11,557 nt of DNA from Candidatus Sulfopaludibacter sp. SbA3 (GCA_945865705.1 CAMBEY010000071.1:1-11557); one strand, 5' to 3'; positions 1 to 6,615 are shown, counted from the first letter of the stretch. The notes: generated by a model not told the origin, from the sequence alone. A program made the numbers and translations.

Positions 1-835
1 TGCGGAGGAAGTCGTACCCCGAGCCGTGAAAGTTGTTCGTGCCGCTCTTCGAGATGGCATTGATCACGCCGCCGGTGTGCTGGCCGTACTCGGCGCTGTA
101 GGCATTGGTGATGACTTTGAACTCGCGAATGGCTTCGACGCCGCTGACCACGCCGCCCGCGGCCGAGCCGGCCGAGTTGTAGCTGTCATTCAACACTGTG
201 CCGTCCAGCATAAAGAGGTTCGACGTGAAGCGTCCGCCGCTGATGCTGATCTTTGATCCATAGCCCTGCGAGACGCTGACGCCGCCGGTCTGCGAGACCA
301 CCGCGCCGGCTTGCAGGGTGGCCAGCTCGGTGAAGCTGCGGCCGTTGAGCGGCAACTCGAGAATCTGTTTTTGCTCGACCACGCTGCCGAGTACTGCCGT
401 CGTGGTCTCAAGCAGAGGGACTTCGCCGGTTACTTCCACCATCTCGGTAACCGCGCCCACTTGCAGGGCGATGTCCACCACGGCGTCCTGGCCGATGACC
501 AGCGTGATGCCGCTGCGCGTAACGGTCTTGAAGCCGGCGAAGGAGGCGTCCACTCTATATTCGCCCACTTGCAGGCCGGGCAGGCGATAGCGTCCCGCGG
601 TGTCGGTGACGGCGGCGCGCGTGGCGCCGGTCTGGGTGTTGGTCGCCACCACGTTCGCGCCGGGCACCACCGCGCCGGAATCATCCGTTACCACGCCGAG
701 GACGTTGGCCGTGATGGACTGGCTATAGGCGGGTGGCATGAAAAACAATGCCGTGGCCAAAAACATCAGCGCCAGGGCTGGCGCACCGCGCCGAAATACG
801 TTAATCACCCGAAGCACGTTAATCCGATGACGCAT
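1..835 (-). CDS. TonB-dependent receptor with carboxypeptidase regulatory-like N-terminal domain (Oar-like), partial
   Basis: Outer-membrane receptor expected to import large substrates using TonB energy; the substrate cannot be told. Only the first 278 codons are inside the window, and the barrel lies beyond the left edge. The start at 835 is preceded by AAAGGAGG about 4 bases upstream. Residues 1-39 form a signal peptide (RHR and RR n-region, LALMFLATALFF core, cleavage near AYS-Q). Residues about 41-125 are a CarboxypepD_reg/SdrD-like beta-sandwich (GVVTDDSGAVVPGANV, then GRYRLPGLQVGEYRVDASFAGF). Residues about 130-278 are the plug domain, with LPLNGRSFTEL, MLDGTVLND and the Oar-type stretch EYGQHTGGVINAISKSGTN. 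Codons 4-12 contain a small duplication (INVLRV/INV, DNA ACGTTAATC at 798-806 and 816-824 on the plus strand). Such receptors occur in many paralogues in Acidobacteria. Family assignment is secure; the transported ligand is unknown. Confidence 0.93.
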   Translation of the reverse strand, partial: MRHRINVLRVINVFRRGAPALALMFLATALFFMPPAYSQSITANVLGVVTDDSGAVVPGANVVATNTQTGATRAAVTDTAGRYRLPGLQVGEYRVDASFAGFKTVTRSGITLVIGQDAVVDIALQVGAVTEMVEVTGEVPLLETTTAVLGSVVEQKQILELPLNGRSFTELATLQAGAVVSQTGGVSVSQGYGSKISISGGRFTSNLFMLDGTVLNDSYNSAGSAAGGVVSGVEAIREFKVITNAYSAEYGQHTGGVINAISKSGTNNFHGSGYDFLR

Positions 836-1192
836 ATTCCCTCCTTTGGGAGCATTCCGGAACTCAATTCGCATTCTCAAATAACTCTCGCCTGACTCTT
901 GCCTAAATCTCGACTGATTCTCGCCAAATTCGCTGAAGACATGGCTGGAAAGAGTGTACTTATGAGCGGGCAAAGCGGCAGCGCGCCGACTAACCGGCTC
1001 ATTTCCCTTCGCGATTCCTGATAATAACTGACCCGGCACAATGTGACTTCTCGCGCCCATTATCGTGCTTTCCCGGATGAAGTCAAGGACCAAAAAGTCA
1101 GCGAACAGAGGCCGTTACCGACGCGGTTCACGGGAACCGATTCTCCCTCGCGCGGTCGGAGATTGGAGTATGCTTTCTGTAGAGTGTTCGCC
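836..1192. other. Divergent intergenic region
   Basis: A 357-base spacer lies between the minus-strand receptor and the plus-strand metalloprotease. It should hold both promoters, but I could not find a convincing -35/-10 pair. A weak TATGCT lies at 1169-1174, 18 bases before the ATG at 1193. The plus frame is open from 1043, but its composition before 1193 does not look like protein, so I treat it as untranslated. The one structured element is the 11-bp tandem repeat at 883-926. Confidence 0.6.
883..926. repeat. Degenerate 11-bp tandem repeat (4 units)
   Basis: Four consecutive 11-base units: AACTCTCGCCT, GACTCTTGCCT, AAATCTCGACT and GATTCTCGCCA. Against the consensus GACTCTCGCCT they carry 1, 1, 3 and 2 mismatches. 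The block sits 48-91 bases upstream of the receptor start codon, on its template side. The unit is about one helical turn long, so each copy would face the same side of the DNA. Confidence 0.65.
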
Positions 1193-2758
1193 ATGACCGG
1201 CAGCATGGATCGTGATCATGGACAGGGTCATGGAAATGGTCAGGGAGAGGGGCTTGCGCGCTTGCGTGATTCATTCCAAAGTAACTGGCGGCGATATGGG
1301 CTATCCATGGGATGCGCGCTGCTGCTGGCTCTGTTCGCCCTGCCCGCGCGGGCCGACACCATCGTCCTGAAGAACGGTAGTCGCATCATCGCCGAATCCA
1401 TTGTCGAGCAGGGCGATAAAATTACCTACGAAGGCCAGTACGGTTCGGTTACCATCCCGCGCACGCAGGTGGAACGCATTGAGCGCGGTGGGCCGATGCC
1501 GCCGCGGGGCAGCGCGACTTCATCCAGTACTGGCTCATACGCCGCCTTCGGCAATGCGCCATCGTCGCGCAAAACCACCGAACTGCCGATGACGCTATGG
1601 CTGCCCACGGGCAATGACAATACCATCCTGCTCAATGGCGCGATCAATGAGCGGTTGCTCTCCGATCTGGCGCGCGAGGCTTGGAGCGGCGACGTGCAGC
1701 GCCAGAACGCGCTGAACGCGCACATGCTGGCGGCGGCGTATGAAATCCGGCAGCGGCGCACGGCGGCGGCCAGCAAATTGGCTGAGCAGGCGCTGGTGTT
1801 TTCTTCGCAGGATCGCACGGCGCTCTTGCTGGCCGCGCAGATCGACTTGCTCGGTCGCAACTACTCCGAGGCGCGCGAGCATCTGTTGGTGGCGCAAGCC
1901 AATCATCCTGAATCGTGGGAAATACTCGTCTATCTGGGCTACGCCGCCTACTATGCCGAGAGCGCCGAGAGAGCCATCTACTATTGGAAGCAGGCTTACA
2001 CGCTGCGGCCGGATGCGCAGTTGCGGGCGTTTATGGACCAAATGGAGAAAGAGGCCGCCGTGGAGGGCGGTCAACGCGACGCGGAGAGTTATCACTTCAT
2101 GCTGAAGTGGGAAGGCACGGGTGAGTCGGAGCGCTTTGGCAAGCAGGTGCTGGAGATCCTGGAGCAACATTACACTGCGTTGGAAATTTCGCTCCACTTC
2201 ACGCAGCGCGAGCCGGTCTCGGTGATCCTCTACACCGCCGAGCAGTTCCAGGACATCACCCAGGCTCCGAGCTGGGCCGGAGCGGTTTACAATGGCAAGA
2301 TTCGCGTCCCCGTGCAGGGCTTGACCAGCATGACCGCCGATCTGGCCCGTGTGCTGAAGCACGAGCTGGTGCATGCCATCATCTTTCAGTTTGTCCAGGG
2401 ACAATGTCCGGTGTGGTTGAATGAGGGCATCGCGGAGGCCGAGTCGGGGAGGGGATCGAGCGCGTACGCCCGTTCTCTGTCAAGAGTCTTCGGCGCCTCG
2501 CGACAACTGCCCATGCAGGCGCTGGAGGGCGGCTTCACGCGCTTTAATTCGGCGACCGCGACGGTAGCCTATGGCCAGTCCGTGGCCGCCGTGGAGATGA
2601 TCCGCGAGAAATACGGCGAGCACCAGATTCCCGAGCTGCTTAAAGTCCTGCGCGATGGCCAGACGCTGGAGGCGGCGCTGCGCACCGTGCTTCGGCTAAC
2701 CTACGAGGACCTGAACGCCGAGGTTGCCGAGTACGTTAATAAACTCTACGTTCGCTGA
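1193..2758 (+). CDS. Exported TPR protein with Peptidase MA-like (HExxH, gluzincin-type) metalloprotease domain
   Basis: Probable periplasmic or membrane-associated zinc peptidase; substrate unknown. From ATG 1193 it has 521 residues. Residues about 30-53 hold an export signal (WRRYGLSMGCALLLALFALPARA). Residues 54-100 are a small beta-rich module (IVLKNGSRIIAESIVEQG, VTIPRTQVERIE) often found at the start of such proteins. Residues about 210-273 are TPR helices (GRNYSEAREHLLVAQ, AERAIYYWKQAYTLRPD). Residues about 305-521 are the Peptidase MA-like domain: HELVH at 390-394 supplies two zinc-ligand histidines and the catalytic glutamate, and WLNEGIAE with E411 supplies the likely third ligand. 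All expected active-site residues are present. The start is uncertain: the frame is open from 1043; ATG 1205 and TTG 1262 (behind GGGAGAGGGG, giving a compact signal peptide) are also possible. The N-terminal stretch DRDHGQGHGNGQGEG is low complexity, which favours a later start. Confidence 0.85.
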   Translation: MTGSMDRDHGQGHGNGQGEGLARLRDSFQSNWRRYGLSMGCALLLALFALPARADTIVLKNGSRIIAESIVEQGDKITYEGQYGSVTIPRTQVERIERGGPMPPRGSATSSSTGSYAAFGNAPSSRKTTELPMTLWLPTGNDNTILLNGAINERLLSDLAREAWSGDVQRQNALNAHMLAAAYEIRQRRTAAASKLAEQALVFSSQDRTALLLAAQIDLLGRNYSEAREHLLVAQANHPESWEILVYLGYAAYYAESAERAIYYWKQAYTLRPDAQLRAFMDQMEKEAAVEGGQRDAESYHFMLKWEGTGESERFGKQVLEILEQHYTALEISLHFTQREPVSVILYTAEQFQDITQAPSWAGAVYNGKIRVPVQGLTSMTADLARVLKHELVHAIIFQFVQGQCPVWLNEGIAEAESGRGSSAYARSLSRVFGASRQLPMQALEGGFTRFNSATATVAYGQSVAAVEMIREKYGEHQIPELLKVLRDGQTLEAALRTVLRLTYEDLNAEVAEYVNKLYVR

Positions 2759-2796
2759 AACGTCTCAGGCCTTAGGCAGCTACTTTATCAATGCTC

Positions 2797-2830
2797 GGTA
2801 GTGAGTCCGTATTTCCACTGACTCACCACC
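2797..2830. repeat. Inverted repeat GGTAGTGAGTC / GACTCACCACC
   Basis: Arms at 2797-2807 and 2820-2830 are complementary at 10 of 11 positions around a 12-base loop. No T-run follows, so it is not a classical intrinsic terminator, although it is the only strong hairpin after the metalloprotease gene. A second small hairpin, CACGC-TTGG-GCGTG, follows at 2831-2844. The core GACTCAC returns twice downstream, which suggests a protein binding site rather than only an RNA fold. Confidence 0.55.
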
Positions 2831-2872
2831 CACGCTTGGGCGTGATAGGATTTCCACTAGATCTCTTGTATC

Positions 2873-2906
2873 TTGGACTCACAAAGCAATTGGACTCACA
2901 CAGCAA
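2873..2906 (+). repeat. 17-bp tandem duplication upstream of the receiver-TPR gene
   Basis: TTGGACTCACAAAGCAA (2873-2889) is followed at once by TTGGACTCACACAGCAA (2890-2906), with one mismatch. It ends 19 bases before the GTG start at 2926 and places two GACTCAC heptamers at 17-base spacing in the promoter or 5' untranslated region. It may be a duplicated operator or a recent slippage event. Confidence 0.7.
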
Positions 2907-2925
2907 AATGTAGGGGGAGTCACTC

Positions 2926-3756
2926 GTGGCGCGGATTCTTATTTTGGGCAATCACCCGGTTGAGCGGCAGGGCATGGCAGTAGTGCTGGAGATGGCTGGC
3001 CACAGTTGCGCTGAGGCCGACACCCTGCACTCCGCCACGCAACAGTTGCGCCAAGTGGGCCAAGCGGGCCAACTGGGAAACCCGCGTTTTGACTTGGTGT
3101 TGTCCGACGCCCGCATCGGAGCGGCGGGCACCGGTTTAATTCGCAAGTTGCTGGTGGATGCCTGCAACGACATCCGCATCCTGGTGCTGAAGCAAGCCGG
3201 CGATCCGCTGGACGCATCCTCTGATTCCGGCAATTCCGGTGAATCCGGCGGCAAACAGGAACTCACCGTTACCACCAGCCCGCTGCATTGGCTCTCCTCG
3301 CAATTTTCCTCCGTCAGCCGTCCCGACGCACTGGTGGTTCTGCTGCCGGAGCAGGATTCGCTGGGTATGCTGGAGTCCTTGCCGCGCACCGCGGGAATGC
3401 TGAACAAGCTGGCCGTGCTCTATCATTCGCAGGCTAAATTTGCCGCTGCCGAGAAGCTCTACCGGCAAGCGCTGGAAGCCGCCGCTGCGGAGGTAGCTGA
3501 CCAGGCTGATCAGGCTGACCAGTCTGGCCGGGGCGAAGTGGCCAGCATTCTGAATAATCTGGCGGGACTGTACACGGATCAGAAGCGCTACAGCGATGCC
3601 GAGCCGCTGTATTTGCAATCCCTCTCGCTGGTGGAAGCGAAATACGGCCCGGTGCACCCCAAAGTTACCAAGCGACTGATGTTGCTATCCTACCTCTACC
3701 GCGCGCAGGGCAAGGGCGCGGAGGTCGAGGCCATCTCCCGACGCCTGATCGGATAG
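2926..3756 (+). CDS. Degenerate receiver-like domain fused to TPR repeats
   Basis: A 276-residue protein with GTG start; TAGGGGGAGT ends 6 bases upstream as a good ribosome site. Residues 1-96 resemble the first four strands of a response-regulator receiver: ILILGNHPVERQG at 4-16 and FDLVLSDARIG at 55-65, where D61 falls at the phospho-acceptor position. The usual acidic pair after strand 1 is replaced by G8-N9, strand 4 ends in LKQAGDP rather than a T/S switch, and the last strand with its Lys is not evident. It is therefore probably a pseudo-receiver unable to be phosphorylated normally. Residues 97-125 are a Ser/Gly linker. Residues about 154-275 are TPRs of the kinesin-light-chain type (LNKLAVLYHSQAKFAAAEKL, LNNLAGLYTDQKRYSDAEPL). 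No signal peptide or membrane segment is seen, so it should be a cytoplasmic protein-interaction factor. Three separate 9-base triplications expand its loops. The final 14 codons recur, diverged, at 5842-5883. Confidence 0.75.
   Translation: MARILILGNHPVERQGMAVVLEMAGHSCAEADTLHSATQQLRQVGQAGQLGNPRFDLVLSDARIGAAGTGLIRKLLVDACNDIRILVLKQAGDPLDASSDSGNSGESGGKQELTVTTSPLHWLSSQFSSVSRPDALVVLLPEQDSLGMLESLPRTAGMLNKLAVLYHSQAKFAAAEKLYRQALEAAAAEVADQADQADQSGRGEVASILNNLAGLYTDQKRYSDAEPLYLQSLSLVEAKYGPVHPKVTKRLMLLSYLYRAQGKGAEVEAISRRLIG
3051..3077 (+). repeat. 9-bp x3 in-frame tandem repeat
   Basis: Units CCAAGTGGG, CCAAGCGGG and CCAACTGGG lie inside the receiver-TPR gene and encode a Q-V/A/L-G type tripeptide repeat at residues about 43-51. 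Being a multiple of three, copy changes keep the frame. Confidence 0.7.
3223..3249 (+). repeat. 9-bp x3 in-frame tandem repeat (Ser-Gly linker)
   Basis: Units GATTCCGGC, AATTCCGGT and GAATCCGGC encode D/N/E-S-G three times at residues 100-108. They form the hinge between the receiver-like and TPR parts. Confidence 0.7.
3499..3525 (+). repeat. 9-bp x3 in-frame tandem repeat (D-Q-A/S)
   Basis: Units GACCAGGCT, GATCAGGCT and GACCAGTCT encode D-Q-A, D-Q-A and D-Q-S at residues 192-200. They lengthen the loop between two TPR helical pairs. Confidence 0.7.
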
Positions 3757-3818
3757 ACCAGTCGAACCGGAGGAATTCCATCCGGCTCAAGAAATCTGAA
3801 CAAGTACGCATCCGCTGG

Positions 3819-5333
3819 GTGGCCGTTCGTGCCGTGGTGGCGATGTGCTGTCTGGCGTTTGCTCAGTTGCCCGCCCAAACAATCCGGACGCTGGCAGGCC
3901 GGGGCAACGACGGCGGGGCGCAGCCCGCCAGGTCCGCCGCGCTGGTGGCACCCACGAGCCTGGCGATGGATGCTTCCGGCAATCTGCACATCGGCGAATT
4001 CATCAGCAGTTATATCTGTAAGGTCGACACAGATGGCCTAATGACGAACTTTGCCGGCATCGGACGCGCATCGACATCAGGAAGGCGGGACCAATTCATC
4101 GGAGATGGCGGCCCAGCTGCGGAGGCAATGATTGGCACTGTTCCCGGCCTGGCGTTGGATTCTGCTGGCAATCTTTGTTTTTCAGATCCGTTCTACTTTC
4201 GTGTGCGAAAGATCGATTCCGCCGGAACGGTTAGCACCGTGGTTGGAAACAGGATCAACGGTTTACCCGGTGATCAAGGACCAGCACGAGAGTCGCTCTT
4301 CTCCGGGGCCGCCGGATTGGCGCTGGATTCGGAAGGTAATTTGTATGTTGCCGACTCGAGGAGTTTCCTGGTTCTCAAGGTAAGCCCGCAGGGCACAATC
4401 ACCACGGTGGCGGGAGGGGGGAATTATCCAAGGAATCCGTCGGGGCTGGACCGAGGGCCTGTTGGCGATGGTGGCCCGGGCGACCGCGCCAGGCTATGTG
4501 GTCCCGCGGCGGTGGCGGTTGACGCGACGGGGAATCTCTTCATCGCGGACCGTTCCAACAACCGCATCCGGAAGGTGGACCCTCAGGGAATCATCACGAC
4601 TGTGTTCGGGCGGGGAGCCTGTGATCTTTCCCGCTATAGCAGCATATTCAAGTCTCCATCGCTGATGCGATCGGAGGCGTGCTTAATCCTCTGCGATCCT
4701 GTGGCATTGGTGTTCGACCACGCAGGTTCTCTGCTCATCGCCGAACAAGGCAAGAATCGTATCGTCAAACTTGCAGCAGACGGAACGTTGAGCGCCGTCG
4801 CCGGCGACATTTCCTCCAGTGATGGTGGTCCGGCCGCAGAGGCGGCTCTAACGGGACCCAAAGGCATTGCCACTGACGGGAAGGGAAATTTCTATATAGC
4901 GGACTCAATGGGCAGCAGGGTTAGGAAAGTGGACGCGAATGGAATAATAACCACAGTGGCCGGAACTGGGGTCGCCGGATTTTCTGGAGACGGGGGGCCA
5001 GCCGTCGCTGCGGGCATCTCGAACCCCTTGGATGTCGCGGTCGACGGGAAGGGAAACCTCTATATTGCGGACGGCCACAATGGGCGGATTCGCAGGGTTG
5101 ATGAAAACGGAATCATTACGACAGTGGCCGGCGATGGCTCCTGCTGCGACACGAAAGACGGAGTTGCCGCCACTGCCAGCAGGTTGAATTACCCGTCCGG
5201 GATCGCGGTGGACGGGGCTGGGAATCTCTACATCGCCGACACTAGAAGTAATCGCATCCGCAAAGTGGGGCAAGATTCCGTCATCTCAACCGTGGCGGGA
5301 AACGGTGCGGAGGGGCCTTGCGGGCGATTATAG
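3819..5333 (+). CDS. Secreted NHL-repeat protein, 5' part of a frameshifted gene
   Basis: An exported beta-propeller protein; ligand and role unknown. This part carries eight NHL repeats of the form VDxxGNLYIADSxNNRIRKVDxxGIITTVAG, beginning with residues about 48-82 and running to the frameshift. GTG 3819 is the first ordinary start codon in frame, but it lacks a Shine-Dalgarno and gives a signal peptide with almost no basic n-region. The frame is open upstream, and GGAGGA at 3769-3774 is followed 5 bases later by ATC 3780, then CGG CTC AAG AAA. A start there would give a textbook signal peptide (RLKKSEQVRIRW, then VAVRAVVAMCCLAFA, cleavage near LPA-Q). After AGGGGCC at 5311-5317 the repeat pattern jumps to the +1 frame, so this open frame ends early at TAG 5331-5333. 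The gene starts only 23 bases after the TPR gene and may be co-transcribed with it. Confidence 0.8.
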   Translation: MAVRAVVAMCCLAFAQLPAQTIRTLAGRGNDGGAQPARSAALVAPTSLAMDASGNLHIGEFISSYICKVDTDGLMTNFAGIGRASTSGRRDQFIGDGGPAAEAMIGTVPGLALDSAGNLCFSDPFYFRVRKIDSAGTVSTVVGNRINGLPGDQGPARESLFSGAAGLALDSEGNLYVADSRSFLVLKVSPQGTITTVAGGGNYPRNPSGLDRGPVGDGGPGDRARLCGPAAVAVDATGNLFIADRSNNRIRKVDPQGIITTVFGRGACDLSRYSSIFKSPSLMRSEACLILCDPVALVFDHAGSLLIAEQGKNRIVKLAADGTLSAVAGDISSSDGGPAAEAALTGPKGIATDGKGNFYIADSMGSRVRKVDANGIITTVAGTGVAGFSGDGGPAVAAGISNPLDVAVDGKGNLYIADGHNGRIRRVDENGIITTVAGDGSCCDTKDGVAATASRLNYPSGIAVDGAGNLYIADTRSNRIRKVGQDSVISTVAGNGAEGPCGRL

Positions 5334-5841
5334 GCCGGCGGCCAATGCCATGCTGGCCTCGCCAACCGGTATAGCCGTCGATCAGGCTGGCAATCTCTAC
5401 ATCGCGGACTCTGGGAATCATCGCATCAGGAAAGTCGATGCGCATGGAATCATCACCACGCTCGCAGGGATCGGTACGACGGCCATTCCAAATCCAGGCG
5501 GTCGCACTGGCTTTTCAGGTGATGGCGGCCCAGCCAGATTCGCGGCAATTTGCCTGAGCTCACAGGCCGGCATTGCCGTGGATGGTGTAGGGAACGTGTA
5601 TTTCGCAGACCGTTGCAACAACCGCGTGCGCAAAGTCGGCACCGACGGCATTATCAGCACCGTCGCCGGCAACGGCATCGCCGGCTTTTCCGGAGATGGA
5701 GGCCCCGCAGTCACCGCGTCGCTAGATGGTCCTAGCGGCGTGGCGGTAAGTTCCACGGGAGAGGTCTACATTTCTGACACGAACAACGGTCGAATTCGAG
5801 TGGTGGAGGCGCTTGCCGCCCCAGTTCCAACCACGCAGTAG
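5305..5841 (+). CDS. Secreted NHL-repeat protein, 3' part of a frameshifted gene
   Basis: This is the continuation of the preceding open frame, not an independent gene. It has no Shine-Dalgarno, no signal peptide, and begins in the middle of the conserved inter-repeat segment (GLAGDYRPAANAML matches the G-F-S-G-D-G-G-P-A-type spacer between other repeats). It adds three NHL repeats: GIAVDQAGNLYIADSGNHRI, GIAVDGVGNVYFADRCNNRV and GVAVSSTGEVYISDTNNGRI. The total is 11, and the protein ends soon after the last at TAG 5839-5841. Removing one base from GGGGCC (5312-5317) joins the two parts as GNGAEGLAGD. The stop codon is immediately followed, in the same frame, by a relic of the TPR-gene terminus. 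Confidence 0.8.
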   Translation: MRRGLAGDYRPAANAMLASPTGIAVDQAGNLYIADSGNHRIRKVDAHGIITTLAGIGTTAIPNPGGRTGFSGDGGPARFAAICLSSQAGIAVDGVGNVYFADRCNNRVRKVGTDGIISTVAGNGIAGFSGDGGPAVTASLDGPSGVAVSSTGEVYISDTNNGRIRVVEALAAPVPTTQ

Positions 5842-5883
5842 GGCGCCGAAGTCGAAGGCATCGTCCTGCGGCTGATCGAATAG
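5841..5883 (+). pseudogene. Relic of the 3' end of the upstream TPR gene
   Basis: These 43 bases align without gaps to 3714-3756, the end of the receiver-TPR gene, at 33 of 43 positions including the stop TAG. Translated, GAEVEGIVLRLIE-stop matches GAEVEAISRRLIG-stop at 9 of 13 residues. The relic is in the same frame as the NHL stop codon, which occupies the place of the Lys before GAEVE. Too short to be a gene; it marks a duplication or insertion event. Confidence 0.6.
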
Positions 5884-5915
5884 CCGGACTGGCATGAAGC
5901 TCATTCTTGCAACTT

Positions 5916-5936
5916 TCTTGCCCGCAAGCGGGTTTT
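5916..5936 (+). terminator. Possible short intrinsic terminator after the NHL gene
   Basis: CCCG (5921-5924), loop CAAG, CGGG (5929-5932), then TTTT. The stem is short (4-5 pairs) and a competing CTTGC-CC-GCAAG fold overlaps it, so function is uncertain. It overlaps the candidate -35 of the next gene. Confidence 0.35.
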
Positions 5937-5945
5937 AAGTATAGA
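5918..5945 (+). promoter_or_regulatory. Candidate sigma-70-type promoter of the LTxxQ gene
   Basis: TTGCCC (5918-5923) and TATAGA (5940-5945) each match consensus at 4 of 6 positions, with a 16-base spacer. It lies about 50 bases before the start at 5993. Only suggestive in a GC-rich genome. Confidence 0.25.
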
Positions 5946-5992
5946 GAGTCTAAGTGTGCGCTGGCGCGAAGCCGCGCAGGGAGTAGGAAAAT

Positions 5993-6595
5993 ATGAAGGC
6001 ACAGAGAAACTTGGCAGTACGTTTTGCTATGGCGGGAGCAATTGCGTTCGCGGGATTGCTCGGAGCGCAGGCGCAGCAGCCGCCCACCGGCGCGCCACAG
6101 CAGCGCAATCCAGACGCCATCAAGACCGTCCTCGATCTCAGCGACCGTCAGTTCGCCGAGATGACCGAGCTGCGCGACGCGCACCAGGCCAAGCTCAAGG
6201 AATACAGCGACGAGAATCGCACTCTGGAGCAGAGCAAGCGCGCCATCATGCAGGCTTCCGGCGCCGACCCCGTCAAGATCGGCTCCATCACCCTGCGCCA
6301 GGACGCGCTGAGCCAGATGATCAAGCAGGAGAACGAGGCCTACCACATTGGCTCATTGGCGCTGCTGACCGCCACGCAGCGCGATAAAGTTACGGCCATC
6401 GAAGAAGCCTTGAAGCTCGCGCCCAGCGCCGGTGCGCTGATGCAGTTCGGCTTGCTGGATCCAGCGGCCCTCGGCGGTCGCGGCGGATTCATGGGCATGG
6501 CCCCCGGCCAGGGGTTCGGCGGCCAAGGCGGTCAAGGCGGCGGACAGGGTGGCCCCGGCATGATGATCCGCGGTGGCCCACCTCCGCAAAACTAA
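5993..6595 (+). CDS. Spy/CpxP-like periplasmic protein with LTxxQ motif
   Basis: A 200-residue exported helical protein resembling the Spy/CpxP/heavy-metal-resistance family, whose members act as periplasmic chaperones, stress sensors or metal binders. The start is ATG 5993, with AGGGAG at 5979-5984. Residues 1-27 are a clear signal peptide (KAQR n-region, FAMAGAIAFAGLLG core, AQA-QQ cleavage). Residues about 40-145 form long amphipathic helices. A first motif at 47-53 (LDLSDRQ) and a second, LTATQ at 125-129, are the paired LTxxQ signatures of the family. Residues about 161-200 are a Gly/Gln-rich low-complexity tail (GFGGQGGQGGGQGG) with several Met and few charges, likely disordered. I see no Cys or His cluster, so metal binding is not supported here. 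It seems to be a single-gene unit, with a candidate promoter before it and a strong hairpin after it. Confidence 0.8.
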   Translation: MKAQRNLAVRFAMAGAIAFAGLLGAQAQQPPTGAPQQRNPDAIKTVLDLSDRQFAEMTELRDAHQAKLKEYSDENRTLEQSKRAIMQASGADPVKIGSITLRQDALSQMIKQENEAYHIGSLALLTATQRDKVTAIEEALKLAPSAGALMQFGLLDPAALGGRGGFMGMAPGQGFGGQGGQGGGQGGPGMMIRGGPPPQN

Positions 6596-6615
6596 AAAGT
6601 CTGTATGCAGAATTC

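Noticed and set aside
26..895. Plus-strand open frames at 26-256, 311-895 and 318-590
   Set aside because: They lie antisense to the TonB receptor, whose signal peptide, CarboxypepD_reg domain and plug are unmistakable.
1043..1192. N-terminal extension of the metalloprotease frame
   Set aside because: No ribosome site at 1043, and the sequence before the signal peptide is not protein-like. Kept only as an open frame.
1286..1353. Twin-arginine export signal in the metalloprotease (WRRYGLS)
   Set aside because: An RR pair is present but the rest of the Tat consensus is poor; an ordinary Sec signal is the simpler reading.
1595..2404. Minus-strand 269-codon frame
   Set aside because: Exactly antisense to the TPR/Peptidase-MA gene and composed of His/Arg/Leu-rich sequence typical of a GC-rich shadow frame.
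5305..5841. A separate small NHL gene
   Set aside because: It starts mid-repeat without a ribosome site or signal peptide; a one-base frameshift joins it to the preceding frame.
5732..6346. Minus-strand 204-codon frame spanning the NHL end and LTxxQ gene
   Set aside because: Crosses two convincing genes and an intergenic spacer; no family features.
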